Below are positions 27,307 to 36,463 of a stretch of DNA of 64,000 bases, piece by piece. The stretch spans positions 240,453 through 304,452 of the forward strand of contig NZ_QKOF01000007.1 of the NCBI RefSeq assembly GCF_014889545.1, written 5' to 3'. This DNA comes from Methanothermobacter thermautotrophicus (GTDB taxonomy: Archaea; Methanobacteriota; Methanobacteria; Methanobacteriales; Methanothermobacteraceae). The notes below the pieces were generated by a model that saw nothing but the letters and a program-made list of their open reading frames with translations, made no database searches and was not told the origin of the DNA. A program made the position numbers and the translations under genes. Every line of letters begins with the position of its first letter. Within the stretch, counting starts at the first letter, position 1.

Positions 27307-28164
27307 TTAAATGTATCCATTTATGAGATCCCTCATATATTCAATGAGCTCAGACCTTATTTCATCATCCTTCATCGCAAATTCCAGGGATGTTTTAAGC
27401 CAGTCCACCCTGTTACCAATATCATAGGTCTTTCCCCTGAAAAGGCAGCCATAGGCCTCTTCAAGGCACCTCATGGCATCTGTGAGCTGTATCTCACCAC
27501 CAAATCCTGGTGGAACCTCCCTTATGTGGTCGAATATTTCACTCTCAAGGACGTACCTGCCCATTATGGCAAGGTTTGAAGGCGCCTCATTTACAGGTGG
27601 CTTCTCAACCATATCCCTTATGCTGTAGATTCCCTCTGAGACCTCCTTGCCATCTATGATACCGTATCGCTCCACCTTATCCCTGGGGACCTCCTCCACC
27701 GCAATTGCAGATGCCCCGTACCTATCATAGATATCCATTAACTGGCGCGTGCATGGGACCCCTGATGAGGTTATGGTATCCCCCAGTAGAACAGCGAAGG
27801 CGTCCTCTCCGTCTATGTGTTTCCTTGCACAGTATATTGCATCCCCGAGGCCCTTCTGTTCCTTCTGCCTCACGAAGTAGATGTCGGCAAGGTCTGAGAT
27901 GGCCTCAACCTCGTCAAGGTAATCCATCTTGTTGTTCTTCCTCAGGAAGTATTCGAGTTCAAAGGAACGGTCAAAGTGGTCCTCGATTGACCTCTTACCC
28001 TTACCTGTTATTATCAGTATATCATCTATGCCTGAGGCCACTGCCTCCTCAACAACGTACTGTATTGTTGGTTTGTCAAAGACCGGTAACATCTCCTTGG
28101 GCTGTGCCTTGGTTGCAGGCAGAAAACGGGTCCCAAGGCCAGCTGCTGGTATAACTGCCTTCAT
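27307..28164 (-). CDS. galU: UTP--glucose-1-phosphate uridylyltransferase
   Basis: Makes UDP-glucose from UTP and glucose 1-phosphate for cell-surface sugars. 285 residues, usual length. The nucleotide-binding signature AAGLGTRFLPATKAQPKEML starts at residue 6, followed by DDILIITGKGKRSIEDHFD, LLGDTI (metal Asp) and VEKPPVNEAPSNLAIMGRYV. It works one step before GalE, encoded at 23 kb. A T-rich terminator of the upstream gene separates it from that gene. It converges on the TPR-CPBP gene. Confidence 0.96.
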   Translation of the reverse strand: MKAVIPAAGLGTRFLPATKAQPKEMLPVFDKPTIQYVVEEAVASGIDDILIITGKGKRSIEDHFDRSFELEYFLRKNNKMDYLDEVEAISDLADIYFVRQKEQKGLGDAIYCARKHIDGEDAFAVLLGDTITSSGVPCTRQLMDIYDRYGASAIAVEEVPRDKVERYGIIDGKEVSEGIYSIRDMVEKPPVNEAPSNLAIMGRYVLESEIFDHIREVPPGFGGEIQLTDAMRCLEEAYGCLFRGKTYDIGNRVDWLKTSLEFAMKDDEIRSELIEYMRDLINGYI

Positions 28165-28183
28165 GAAAAACCTCCATTAATTT

Positions 28184-28198
28184 AAAAAAATAAAAAAA
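28184..28198 (-). terminator. T-rich archaeal terminator
   Basis: On the minus strand two runs of seven T separated by one A lie directly after the stop of the secreted-protein gene at 28202. Oligo-T tracts of this kind end transcription in methanogens. It separates that gene from galU. Confidence 0.6.
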
Positions 28199-28201
28199 GT
28201 T

Positions 28202-28825
28202 TTAACCACCCGCTGCGAGAGTACATAGAACTGGAGGTGCTAGCTGTGTTATGGTAACCGTCCCATCTGCATTCACGGTTATAAGAAGCTCAACGTAAAC
28301 TGATCTTATACCCTTGAGGAACTCAGCGCCCCTGGTGGGGTCCTGTGTAATGTTGATCTGGTTTGAAGTTATGGCAGATGCAGGGTAAAATGCGTGTGAT
28401 GCCGTGAGAAGGTATGCATTTGCCTCTTCATCGATTTTATCCTGGCTGCCTCCATGTACAGTCATGTTGATGGTTGCGTTCCCTGTTTTGTTGGCATGTG
28501 GATCAATCCACATCTTCAGTGTAAAGGTTGTTCCAGCCGGTAATGATCCATTGTAGCCGAGTTCCTTTGAGAGGTCCACTGTAACCCTCCCATTTGGCTG
28601 TTCCCATGAATCCATGTATATGTTCGTGAGTGACCCATCAGCCTTTGATACGTTCTCTATAACCGCAACCGCATGCACCTGATGGTCAGCAGCATGGTTG
28701 TCCAATGCAAGAAGTGTTGCACCTGCTGCAGGGGGTGTGACTGTCTGTTTTCCCATCATGAGGGCCGCTACCCCTACTATGATGATTATAACCACTATGG
28801 CCAGTATTAAAGCATTTCTGTTCAT
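28202..28825 (-). CDS. secreted or membrane-anchored protein of unknown function
   Basis: 207 residues with one N-terminal membrane segment (residues 6-24, LILAIVVIIIIVGVAALMM) and an extracytoplasmic strand-rich domain. N-glycosylation-type sites (NKT, NAT, NMT, NIT) are common. No family is recognised. It lies 12 bases after the small Thr-rich membrane protein gene and is probably co-transcribed with it. It may be a cell-envelope component. Confidence 0.75.
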   Translation of the reverse strand: MNRNALILAIVVIIIIVGVAALMMGKQTVTPPAAGATLLALDNHAADHQVHAVAVIENVSKADGSLTNIYMDSWEQPNGRVTVDLSKELGYNGSLPAGTTFTLKMWIDPHANKTGNATINMTVHGGSQDKIDEEANAYLLTASHAFYPASAITSNQINITQDPTRGAEFLKGIRSVYVELLITVNADGTVTITQLAPPVLCTLAAGG

Positions 28826-28837
28826 CCTTTACCCCCT

Positions 28838-29077
28838 TCAGACAATTGTCAGGACCCTGTATATCACTATCGCTGCAAACACTATCAGTAGTGGTAGAAT
28901 TGCCACGTTGGAACCGGATACCAGCGCCTTCAATGTTTCGTTTCCTGTTTCATCGGAGCTGAGCACCTCCTTCACAGCCAGGAAACCAATAAGTGCAATC
29001 ACTGCTATTATGCTGTATGTCATGACATCTGCAGTTGTCACCGTGGTGGTAGTTGTTGTTGTGACTGTCGAAATCAT
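28838..29077 (-). CDS. small membrane protein with threonine-rich N-terminus
   Basis: 79 residues. The first 15 are almost all Thr and Val (MISTVTTTTTTTVTTADV), followed by two membrane helices (about 20-38 and 57-77) joined by an acidic loop with NET. The Thr run is encoded by a low-complexity ACA/ACC stretch that could vary in length between strains. GGAGGTTAGAA lies upstream of the ATG. It precedes the secreted-protein gene by 12 bases. Function unknown. Confidence 0.7.
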   Translation of the reverse strand: MISTVTTTTTTTVTTADVMTYSIIAVIALIGFLAVKEVLSSDETGNETLKALVSGSNVAILPLLIVFAAIVIYRVLTIV

Positions 29078-29154
29078 TTCTAACCTCCAGTTATTTCTTT
29101 AATATTTATGACTAATAAAGTTTTCTATACATTTAATAACAGCACTTAACATAT

Positions 29155-29469
29155 TCATGGAATCTCAAGGCCAAATTTTTCTGAGACCAGCTTCAGGAAG
29201 AGATCCCTTCCCATGCCCTGAATCCTGATTGTCTTCTGACGGCTCTTCTGCCCCGACACTATCTCAACATCCCTTCCAAATGTCTCTGAGAATTCCCTTA
29301 TTATCTCCCTGTTTGCCTTCCCCTTCTGGGGTGGTGAACGGATCTTAACCTCAATCCTCTTCCTCCATTCATTGTAGGATGAGACCCCAAATTTTCCCGA
29401 TGCAGGTGATACCTCAATGTTCACAAGGAGGTCCTCACCCACCTCCCTAAGACAGTCCATAGTGATCAC
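29155..29469 (-). CDS. DUF167 / YggU family protein (UPF0235)
   Basis: 104 residues matching the DUF167 family: VNIEVSPASGKFGVSSYNEW, the KIRSPPQKGKANREIIREFS core and VEIVSGQKSRQKTIRIQG. This corresponds to the structurally solved M. thermautotrophicus protein of the same family. Its biochemical role is unknown to me; the basic KGKAN and SGQKSRQK segments suggest nucleic acid contact. GGTGATCACT before the ATG is an excellent ribosome site. Confidence 0.93.
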   Translation of the reverse strand: MITMDCLREVGEDLLVNIEVSPASGKFGVSSYNEWRKRIEVKIRSPPQKGKANREIIREFSETFGRDVEIVSGQKSRQKTIRIQGMGRDLFLKLVSEKFGLEIP

Positions 29470-29597
29470 CCTCAGGTCATTAAGTCAATAATAACTGAGA
29501 ATTCAGCTTTCAGCCTATCAGTATATCCCTTCATCTGCATAAATATGATGGCACCAGTAGGGTCCGTTTCATGGCAGATCTCTGAACTACCGCAAAC

Positions 29598-29605
29598 TTT
29601 AAATA
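29598..29605 (+). promoter_or_regulatory. TATA box of tRNA-Leu
   Basis: TTTAAATA lies 53 bases before the mature tRNA. With archaeal spacing of about 25 bases to the start of transcription it would give a leader of roughly 28 bases removed by RNase P. Confidence 0.55.
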
Positions 29606-29657
29606 GTAAAATGTAGATACTTTGTTTCACTCCCCGATCAGCACTGATTTTTCCCAT

Positions 29658-29744
<87 letters not shown>

Positions 29745-29914
29745 CCATTTCCATCATTATAAGGCTCATTAAGCAATAAGGGACCTCAAAAATTTTTTAA
29801 TAAACACAGAGTCCTGAAGGCTCTTCTAGGGTCCATTAAAGACCTAGCCTGACTTCTTTAAATCCATGGAATCTCAGGTTCTCAATGGCCTCAGAAAAGG
29901 GCAGATGGTCAAAA

Positions 29915-30340
29915 TTAATATTCGACTATTATCTCAACAGTGAGTTCCCTGCCCTCCCTCAGATCCTTTATGAGATTCTCATCAAGGTCACATGCAGCCT
30001 TATCAGCCTGTATCATCAGTGTCCTGCTGCAGATGTAATCACTCTTCCTGCACACTATGTCCGCCGGATGGTCAAGGGTAAGTTCAGGGTGTCCGTAACC
30101 CCTTATCTCATCATAACCATTCTCTGTCCGCAGTATCACCCTGACCCGTGATGATTCCCCTGCTATGGCCCTCTTCATCTCATCGGGGAGTGTTGATATG
30201 GAATCAGATGATGAAACACCTATTATGCAGTCTGCTGTTTCACCTATCTCCGGGTCCACAGTGACCTCAAAGGTTGTCCTGTGGCCTGCTGTGACATTGG
30301 GATGTCCCCTTGCCCTCAGAGTATATCTCAACACTCCCAT
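29915..30340 (-). CDS. DUF371 family protein
   Basis: 141-residue archaeal protein of the DUF371 family: RARGHPNVTAGHRTTFEVT near the start, CIIGVSSSDSISTLP, and GYGHPELTLDHPADIVCRKSDY. It appears to be built of two related halves, each with a GHP motif. Cytoplasmic. The role is unknown to me. GGTGATCCC directly before the ATG is a perfect ribosome site. About 175 bases without a gene separate it from the tRNA. Confidence 0.9.
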   Translation of the reverse strand: MGVLRYTLRARGHPNVTAGHRTTFEVTVDPEIGETADCIIGVSSSDSISTLPDEMKRAIAGESSRVRVILRTENGYDEIRGYGHPELTLDHPADIVCRKSDYICSRTLMIQADKAACDLDENLIKDLREGRELTVEIIVEY

Positions 30341-30403
30341 GGGATCACCATGTAAAGTTTAGGTTTCTGCAGGGCCCAGAAAAAAGAGTTCAACTGGCAA
30401 AAT

Positions 30404-30574
30404 CTACTCTGCCTTCGTACCTCCCCAGAGGGCTACAAGCCCGATAATTATTTTAAGGGCAGCGTGCCATGCCGGGTCCTTGAGAGCCGGATAAGGGATC
30501 CCAAGGTAACCCAGTATACCCATCAGTACCAGTATTATACCAATTATGTAAAGCAACCATTTTGCCACTGCCAT
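30404..30574 (-). CDS. tiny two-helix membrane protein (paralog of 31254-31436)
   Basis: 56 residues: a first membrane helix (WLLYIIGIILVLMGILGYLG), the motif YPALKDPAWHAALKI, and a second helix (IIGLVALWGG). The ATG at 30574 has GGGGGTGATACC upstream. The YP...PAWHA.LK motif and layout recur in the small gene at 31254-31436, so the two are paralogs. Function unknown; the Trp-His pair between the helices could bind a ligand or metal at the membrane surface. Confidence 0.75.
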   Translation of the reverse strand: MAVAKWLLYIIGIILVLMGILGYLGIPYPALKDPAWHAALKIIIGLVALWGGTKAE

Positions 30575-30737
30575 GGTATCACCCCCACTGGTAATGGTAC
30601 CCTGCAGAAACCAGAATTAATATTAAATTGTGATGGATATAAATTTTACTAAAAGTTTCTTGCTATGATAATAACGACGTAAATTATTAATTAAAATGAG
30701 ATATATTCGAATGAATTAATAAATATTAAGATAAAAG

Positions 30738-30748
30738 TTATATATAAA
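30738..30748 (+). promoter_or_regulatory. TATA box upstream of the GIY-YIG-like gene
   Basis: TTATATATAAA preceded by AAAAG (BRE-like) in a strongly AT-rich stretch. It would start transcription near 30770, about 70 bases before the ATG at 30840. Confidence 0.5.
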
Positions 30749-30839
30749 GATGTAGATGTCCATTAATGATGGATGGAGAGAGGAAAATTCAGGTTATGAG
30801 AAGCACCTGCAGATCCATTAAACTCCATGGAATGATACC

Positions 30840-31253
30840 ATGAAGGGAACCTACTGCCTCATAATAAAGTGCAGAGGAACTGAAAGGAGGATTGGAAGTC
30901 TTGGAACCATAAGCTTCCCTCCAGGATTCTATGTATACGTTGGTTCAGGATTCAGCTCCCTCGAGGCAAGAATAAAAAGACACCTCAGCTCTGAGAAAAA
31001 GAGGAGGTGGCATATAGACCACTTCCTTGAAGATGCGGAGGTTGAATGTGTCCTCTACACAACAGACGAAAGAAGACTAGAATGTGAAGTTTCAGAGAAG
31101 CTCCATGGAGACAGATCCATTGATAAATTCGGCTGTTCAGACTGCAGGTGCACCTCCCACCTGCACCACTTTAAAGATAAAAATGAAGCCCTTGAAACTG
31201 TGGAGAGAGCCTTCAGGGAACTGGGAGCTGAGGTCCATGAATGGAAGATCTGA
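30840..31253 (+). CDS. DUF123 / GIY-YIG-like nuclease family protein
   Basis: 137 residues of the DUF123 family, a GIY-YIG-related domain: GTYCLIIKCRG, FPPGFYVYVGSGFSSLEARIKRHL and the HIDHFLEDAEV segment, with Cys residues in CSDCRCTSHL. In some archaea this domain is fused to endonuclease III, so a role in DNA repair or processing is plausible. It ends directly against the convergent small membrane protein gene (31254). Confidence 0.9.
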   Translation: MKGTYCLIIKCRGTERRIGSLGTISFPPGFYVYVGSGFSSLEARIKRHLSSEKKRRWHIDHFLEDAEVECVLYTTDERRLECEVSEKLHGDRSIDKFGCSDCRCTSHLHHFKDKNEALETVERAFRELGAEVHEWKI

Positions 31254-31436
31254 CTATCCCCTCAGGAGTTTAACCCCCGCACCCATCATCAGGGCCCCGA
31301 AGATTAACTTTAGGACTGCATGCCATGGGGGCTCCGTTCCAAGGGCACTTGATGGGTAAAGTGCCCATACAGCCATAATCACTATCAACAATCCAGCTGC
31401 CAGATGGAAGGCTCCAAGCTGCTCAAACCTCTCCAT
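31254..31436 (-). CDS. tiny two-helix membrane protein (paralog of 30404-30574)
   Basis: 60 residues starting at ATG 31436 (GGAGGAT six bases upstream). Two membrane helices frame the motif YPSSALGTEPPWHAVLKLIFG, which matches the YPALKDPAWHAALKIIIG motif of the gene at 30404-30574. Two alternative in-frame ATGs lie just upstream but overlap the ribosome site. Function unknown. The two paralogs flank the DUF123 gene. Confidence 0.75.
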   Translation of the reverse strand: MERFEQLGAFHLAAGLLIVIMAVWALYPSSALGTEPPWHAVLKLIFGALMMGAGVKLLRG

Positions 31437-31492
31437 AACCATATCCTCCATCAAGAACCCATGAAAGACCAACCTAAGATCAAGGATGAATC

Positions 31493-32305
31493 TCAGGAAG
31501 CACCTTCAGTACCCTCAACCCTAAATTTTCTGAAGAATTCCTCAAACTCCTCCTGATCCATTGGCTCGGGTACCGTGAATTCTGTGTTCCTGTAGATATC
31601 CTCCGCAAGCTTTCTGTAAACAGAGGCCTGTTCAGACTCAGGGAACCGTTCTATGACAGTCCTGGCCTCAAGTTCACTCTCCTGGACAAGTTGGCTTCTG
31701 GGGACAGCACCAATCATCCTTGAACCTATCCTTGATGCGAATTCAGATACGATTTCAACCTCATCCCTGATGCCCCTGCAGTTACATATGACGCCTCCAA
31801 GTTTACCCTTGAGCTTCCTTATGCCCCTTGCAATGTTGTTGGCTGCGTAAAGGGACATGTACTCCCCTGACGTGACTATGTAGACCTCATCTGCAAAGTC
31901 CTCCCTCAGGGGAACTGCGAAGCCGCCGCAAACAACGTCACCAAGGACATCATAGATTATGACATCAATGTCCTCCCTGAATACTCCCAGTCTCTCAAGG
32001 AGGTTCATTGCAACGATAACTCCCCTCCCTGCACACCCGACACCGGGTTCAGGGCCACCTGATTCAACGCACCTTACACCACCAAATCCTTTGTGTATTA
32101 CCTCAGAAACTTCGGGGTTCCTCTTCTCCTTCAGGACATCCAGAACTGCAGGGAGCCTCTCACCGTAGAGGGTCCTTGTGGTATCTGCCTTGGGGTCGCA
32201 GCCTATCACAAGGACACTGTGGTCCGATGAGTATGCTGCGGCCATGTTTGAGACGATGGTGGATTTACCTATACCGCCCTTACCATAGATGGCTATCCTC
32301 TTCAT
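31493..32305 (-). CDS. cfbC: NifH-like iron protein, probably the F430 enzyme subunit CfbC
   Basis: 270-residue homodimeric ATPase of the nitrogenase reductase family. P-loop GKGGIGKST at residues 8-16, cluster ligand Cys in GVGCAGRGV and in VLGDVVCGGFAVPL, and switch DPKADTTR. Methanogens carry such NifH homologs outside nif clusters; CfbC feeds electrons to CfbD in the reductive cyclisation step of coenzyme F430 synthesis. The family is certain; the CfbC assignment rests on family knowledge and on the absence of other nif genes here. A CBS-domain gene lies just downstream. Confidence 0.87.
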   Translation of the reverse strand: MKRIAIYGKGGIGKSTIVSNMAAAYSSDHSVLVIGCDPKADTTRTLYGERLPAVLDVLKEKRNPEVSEVIHKGFGGVRCVESGGPEPGVGCAGRGVIVAMNLLERLGVFREDIDVIIYDVLGDVVCGGFAVPLREDFADEVYIVTSGEYMSLYAANNIARGIRKLKGKLGGVICNCRGIRDEVEIVSEFASRIGSRMIGAVPRSQLVQESELEARTVIERFPESEQASVYRKLAEDIYRNTEFTVPEPMDQEEFEEFFRKFRVEGTEGAS

Positions 32306-32323
32306 TGAGACACCACTGAGCGA

Positions 32324-32797
32324 TCACTTCACAAAGGCCCCTATTATGTCGCCCCTTGTTATGATCCCCACCAGTCTGCCATCCTCATCAACAACCGGGA
32401 GCCTCTTGATGTCATGCCTCTCCATGAGCTCAGCCGCATCTGAGACCGAGGCGTCCGGGGGCACGGTTACAACCTTAGGTGTCATTATCTCCTCCACAAG
32501 CATGACCGCCGCCTTCCTTATACCCCTCGCTATCTCATCATACTCGTGCTTCATGCGCAGGGGGAGCTCAAGGAGGTCCAGTGGGGAGGGCATGAGGAGG
32601 TTAAGGCTGGGGGAGTGGACCTCTATGAGCCTCATTATATCCCCCTCACTGATAATACCCACAAGGTTCCCGTCATCGTCCACAACCGGGGCACCGCTTA
32701 TCCTGTTCTCCCTGAGTATCCTTGCTGCATCATGGATCCTGCTGTTTTTCCTAACGGTTATAACATGGCTCTGCATTGCATCCTTTACCCTTATCAT
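32324..32797 (-). CDS. CBS-domain pair protein
   Basis: About 157 residues with two CBS motifs (residues 5-62, GAPVVDDDGNLVGIISEGDIM, and 95-155, RLPVVDEDGRLVGIITRGDII). No catalytic domain. Such pairs bind adenine nucleotides or SAM and regulate partners. The ATG at 32797 is chosen because GGGTGA sits four bases upstream; the frame is open further. It diverges from nothing and lies upstream of the NifH-like gene on the same strand with 19 bases between, so co-transcription is likely. Confidence 0.9.
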   Translation of the reverse strand: MIRVKDAMQSHVITVRKNSRIHDAARILRENRISGAPVVDDDGNLVGIISEGDIMRLIEVHSPSLNLLMPSPLDLLELPLRMKHEYDEIARGIRKAAVMLVEEIMTPKVVTVPPDASVSDAAELMERHDIKRLPVVDEDGRLVGIITRGDIIGAFVK

Positions 32798-32925
32798 CTG
32801 TTCACCCATCTTTAATATGTGGGACATCACTTTTAAAAATAACAGTCTCTTTCAATCTATGAAGATGACAGATAAGGGGATGAAACATGGAAATGAACCG
32901 GAGGTGGATGTTAAAAAGCAGTTTC

Positions 32926-34122
32926 TCAGGAATCAACCCTCTTAACCCTTCTGTAGACAAGATCCCCTGGACGGACCCTCTCCTCAACAAGCAGACCAAC
33001 ATCCCCACCTTCAGCCATCTCCACAGATTCCCCATCTATCTGGAGTGACTCGACACGCTGTATGAGGGCCCCTGTGGTTTTTCCCTGTATTATAATTTCA
33101 TCACCCACCTCCAGGGGCCTCCAAAGCCGTATCCTTGCTGCACCGGCCTTCCTGTAGTAATTAACTACCTCCCCAATGTCCTCCTTTATGTATTCAGATA
33201 TGTTTCCACTGCTACCTGTCTCAGGTTCATTGAAGTAGAACCCTGTGCTGAAGCCCCTGTTGAAGACCTTTCGAAGTTCCCTTAGCCAGCGCTCCTCAAA
33301 TCTCCACTCGCCCCTCAGGTATCTGTCCAGGGCCTCCCTGTAGACGCCTGTCACCGTTGCAACATAATCTGCGGGGCGGCCGCGGCCCTCAATTTTAAGT
33401 GCATGGACACCTGCATCAACAAGTTCGGGTATGTGCTCAATCATGCAGAGGTCAGCTGGACTCAGGAGGTAGCTCCTTATAGCCTCTGAAGCTGACACCT
33501 CAAGGTGGAACTCACCGTCATCAGACACCAGCTTCCACCTCTTCCTGCAGGGCTGCAGGCAGTCTCCACAGTTTGCACTCCTGCCATAGAGGTGGGAACT
33601 GAGGTAGCACCTCCCTGATATGGCGGTGCAGAGGGCCCCGTGAACAAAGACCTCAACCTCAACAGGTGAAGCTGAGGCGATCCCTGCAATCTCCCTGAGG
33701 GAGAGTTCCCTTGAGAGTATGGCCCTCGATACACCCATATCCCTGAGTATGGTGAGTGTCCTGGTGTTTGTAATGTTTGCCTGTACACTTACATGGACAT
33801 CCAGCCCGCACTCAGCTGCAAGGTCCACGGCTGCAAGGTCAGAGGCTATAACAGCATCAACACCTGCGGAGTGGAGTTCCGGGAAGATCACCCTGAGCCT
33901 CTCAACATCATCATCCCTGAGGGCCGTGTTGGTGCAGACATACAGCCTGGAGCCGTGGTCGTGGGCCCTCTCCACAGCCTCTCTCACCTCATTTATTGTG
34001 AAATTATCTGCCCTGGCCCTCATGTTGCAGCCCTCCAGTCCAATGTAGACGGCGTCCGCCCCTGACCTGAGGGCTGCCATGAGGGATGAAAAGTCTCCGG
34101 CAGGTGATAGGAGTTCAGGCAT
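32926..34122 (-). CDS. U32 family peptidase / tRNA- or rRNA-hydroxylation-type protein
   Basis: About 398 residues, TIM-barrel U32 protein: LLSPAGDFSSLMAALRSGAD at the start, the family signature VEVFVHGALCTAISGRCYLS, and Cys ligands in GRSANCGDCLQPCRKRW. A C-terminal beta domain (RPLEVGDEIIIQGKTTG) follows. Family members in bacteria act in RNA hydroxylation rather than as proteases; the archaeal role is open. Start ATG 34122 is three bases after GTGATTGAG. It lies between the CBS gene and purF on the minus strand. Confidence 0.88.
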   Translation of the reverse strand: MPELLSPAGDFSSLMAALRSGADAVYIGLEGCNMRARADNFTINEVREAVERAHDHGSRLYVCTNTALRDDDVERLRVIFPELHSAGVDAVIASDLAAVDLAAECGLDVHVSVQANITNTRTLTILRDMGVSRAILSRELSLREIAGIASASPVEVEVFVHGALCTAISGRCYLSSHLYGRSANCGDCLQPCRKRWKLVSDDGEFHLEVSASEAIRSYLLSPADLCMIEHIPELVDAGVHALKIEGRGRPADYVATVTGVYREALDRYLRGEWRFEERWLRELRKVFNRGFSTGFYFNEPETGSSGNISEYIKEDIGEVVNYYRKAGAARIRLWRPLEVGDEIIIQGKTTGALIQRVESLQIDGESVEMAEGGDVGLLVEERVRPGDLVYRRVKRVDS

Positions 34123-34180
34123 CTCAATCACTTAAAAACAATGATTTTTTTAGATCCAGAAAATCTGCATCATGTCCACA

Positions 34181-35587
34181 TCACCTGGAGCAGGACCTCA
34201 TGGCCTCGTATTCACTTATATCTGAGGGGAGGGGTGTGGGGTAGTCTCCGTCGAGGCATCCCGTGCAAAGGAAGCCCTTCTTTATGCCTATACACTCGAC
34301 CAGGGACTCGATGCTCAGGTAGCCCAGGGAATCAACACCTATTATCCTCCTTATCTCCTCAACGTTCCTGCTGGATGCTATGAGCTCCTTCCTCGTTGCC
34401 ATTGCTATGCCATAATAGCATGGAGACTTTATGGGCGGACAACCAATCCTCAGATGTATCTCCTCTGCCCCGGCATCCCTTATGATGTCAATGAGTGCCC
34501 TCGAGGTTGTACCCCTCACTATACTGTCATCGATGAGTACTATGCGTTTACCCTCAAGTTCAGACCTTATGGGGTTCATCTTGAGCTTAACCGCTGTTTC
34601 ACGTTCCTCCTGGGTTGGCATTATGAATGTGCGACCCACGTACCTGTTCTTTATGAGGCCCTCACCGTAGGGTATCCCTGAGGCCCGTGAGTACCCTATG
34701 GCCGCCGGGATGGATGAGTCCGGCACGGGTACAACCACGTCTGCATTGGCTGGGTGCTCCCTGTAGAGGGCCTCCCCAATATTGAGGCGGACCCTGTATA
34801 CGTTTCGGCCGTCGATTACACTGTCTGGCCTTGCAAAGTAGACGTACTCGAACATGCAGTGGGCCCTCCGGGTGTTGGGGGCGTTTGCAACCCAGTAGGA
34901 TTTGCCCCTGTTGAGGTGGAGTATCTCCCCTGGCTGGACGTCCCTGACATGCTCGGCACCTATAACATCAAAGGCCACGGTCTCCGAGGCCACGATCTGG
35001 GTGCTGCCCTTCCTTGCAAAGGCCAGTGGCTTTATACCCACAGGGTCCCTGACAACGTACAGGTCCTGGTTCAGGAGCACCACCAGGGAGTATGATCCCA
35101 CCAGCTGCTCTGAAACCTTCTTTATGGCGTATATCATGTTGGGTTTCTCATCGTATTCCCTGCTGAGGAGGTGGCAGATGACCTCTGAGTCCGTCGTTGA
35201 GACAAAGCTGTGACCCTCCTCCTCGAGTTCCTCCCGGAGTTCCATGGAGTTTATGATGTCCCCATTGTGGGCTATTGCAATTTTGCCTCCCTGAAATTCG
35301 CTCCAGAATGGCTGAGAATTCTCAATCCTTGATTCGCCGGTGGTTGAGTAGCGCACGTGTCCTATTCCAACGTTACCCTCCAGTTCCTTGAGCTTATCAG
35401 GGTTGAAGACGTCGCATACGAGTCCCATTCCCCTGTGTGTCAGTACCTCGCTGCCATTAAATGTTGAGATCCCTGCAGACTCCTGTCCCCTGTGCTGCAG
35501 CGCGTACAGTGCATAGTATATCTGGGAGGCCACGCTGGTATCCTTATCCTGTGAGTAAATCCCTACAATACCACATTTATCTCTCAC
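34181..35587 (-). CDS. purF: amidophosphoribosyltransferase
   Basis: First committed enzyme of purine synthesis, converting PRPP and glutamine to phosphoribosylamine. The N-terminal nucleophile Cys is in [13 protein letters not shown] after a very short propeptide, the glutaminase motif ISTFNG and HVRYSTTG follow, and the PRPP-binding loop is [17 protein letters not shown]-terminal Cys residues ([18 protein letters not shown]) may hold an iron-sulfur cluster as in other PurF. I start at GTG 35587, which follows GGGAGAATC; a TTG six codons upstream is also open. About 468 residues. Confidence 0.95.
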   Translation of the reverse strand: MRDKCGIVGIYSQDKDTSVASQIYYALYALQHRGQESAGISTFNGSEVLTHRGMGLVCDVFNPDKLKELEGNVGIGHVRYSTTGESRIENSQPFWSEFQGGKIAIAHNGDIINSMELREELEEEGHSFVSTTDSEVICHLLSREYDEKPNMIYAIKKVSEQLVGSYSLVVLLNQDLYVVRDPVGIKPLAFARKGSTQIVASETVAFDVIGAEHVRDVQPGEILHLNRGKSYWVANAPNTRRAHCMFEYVYFARPDSVIDGRNVYRVRLNIGEALYREHPANADVVVPVPDSSIPAAIGYSRASGIPYGEGLIKNRYVGRTFIMPTQEERETAVKLKMNPIRSELEGKRIVLIDDSIVRGTTSRALIDIIRDAGAEEIHLRIGCPPIKSPCYYGIAMATRKELIASSRNVEEIRRIIGVDSLGYLSIESLVECIGIKKGFLCTGCLDGDYPTPLPSDISEYEAMRSCSR

Positions 35588-35620
35588 TTTAGATTCTCCC
35601 AACAAGAAGGTTTATCCAGG

Positions 35621-36463
35621 TTAGGACGATTCTTCATCTTTTTCAGTGAATACCAGGGCCGATTTTATTATCCGGAGCCACTCAACCGCATCGTCCCTTG
35701 ATGGCGCCGCTATTGAGCCCTGCCCAAGGATTATGCCCTCGGGTTTAATGTGATCTGTTACAAAATAAATCCTCTCAAGGTCATCGGGTTCCTCTCCGAA
35801 GGTTTCCCTCCAGAGGTCCGTGATTGAGAAGGTCTCGAGAAGTTCCTTATCTTCAAGTTCAGAAAAACGAGTTTCGAGTTTGGAGTATTCTTCCTCCAGG
35901 AGGCGGAATTTCTCCTCAAGCTGATTCAGTTCCCCCCTGAGGGATTCAATCCTTTCATTTCCTGCCTCGACTTCATCCTGCAGCCGGGTGTTCTCATCCC
36001 TCAGTGCAGTGTTCTCGGCGATTGCCTCATCCAGCTTCTTTTGACACTCCCCAAGCCTCTCCTTCATATCACTGAGGCTCCTTATGCCTGTGAGTGTCTG
36101 GAGTCCGGCCCTTATGATGGCGTTTTCTATTTCCTCCCTTATGAGGTCAGGGTCAAGGTATTCCACGTCATGACCGTAGGGGAGTTTCATCCGTTCAATG
36201 TGCCCAACATGACCCCTGAGTGCTTCCCGGAACTTATCTGCAAGTTCCCGCCCTGTCTGGTCAACATCAGTTGCTATCAGGACTATGTCAGCACCCTCAA
36301 CGGCCCTGAGGGCGATCTCGAGGCTTGTTGTTGGGACTATGGATGATATTGTTATATGGTATTTGGCGCCGAGGGACACCCTCTGAAGCGCCCTCGAGAC
36401 GCTTTCAACATCGGAGGCTCCCTCAACAATTATCCGCACATCAACAGGGCCTTTATTATCCAT
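35621..36463 (-). CDS. Toprim-domain protein with coiled coil
   Basis: 280 residues. The N-terminal 110 residues form a Toprim domain: EGASDVESV with the catalytic Glu and ADIVLIATDVDQTGRELA with the acidic pair. A coiled coil covers about 125-205 (regular heptads), then a short C-terminal domain (IYFVTDHIKPEGIILGQGSIA). It resembles archaeal DnaG/RNase M5-like proteins but lacks the DnaG-specific ends. It abuts rpl37e (the stop of one and start of the next are adjacent), placing it in an RNA-processing neighbourhood; a nuclease or RNA-binding function is inferred. Confidence 0.8.
   Translation of the reverse strand: MDNKGPVDVRIIVEGASDVESVSRALQRVSLGAKYHITISSIVPTTSLEIALRAVEGADIVLIATDVDQTGRELADKFREALRGHVGHIERMKLPYGHDVEYLDPDLIREEIENAIIRAGLQTLTGIRSLSDMKERLGECQKKLDEAIAENTALRDENTRLQDEVEAGNERIESLRGELNQLEEKFRLLEEEYSKLETRFSELEDKELLETFSITDLWRETFGEEPDDLERIYFVTDHIKPEGIILGQGSIAAPSRDDAVEWLRIIKSALVFTEKDEESS

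Noticed and set aside
29472..29657. Minus-strand frame upstream of the DUF167 gene
   Set aside because: It runs through the tRNA promoter and lacks a ribosome site.
32289..32945. Long plus-strand frame opposite the CBS gene
   Set aside because: Antisense to the CBS-domain gene, Ser-rich, no family features.
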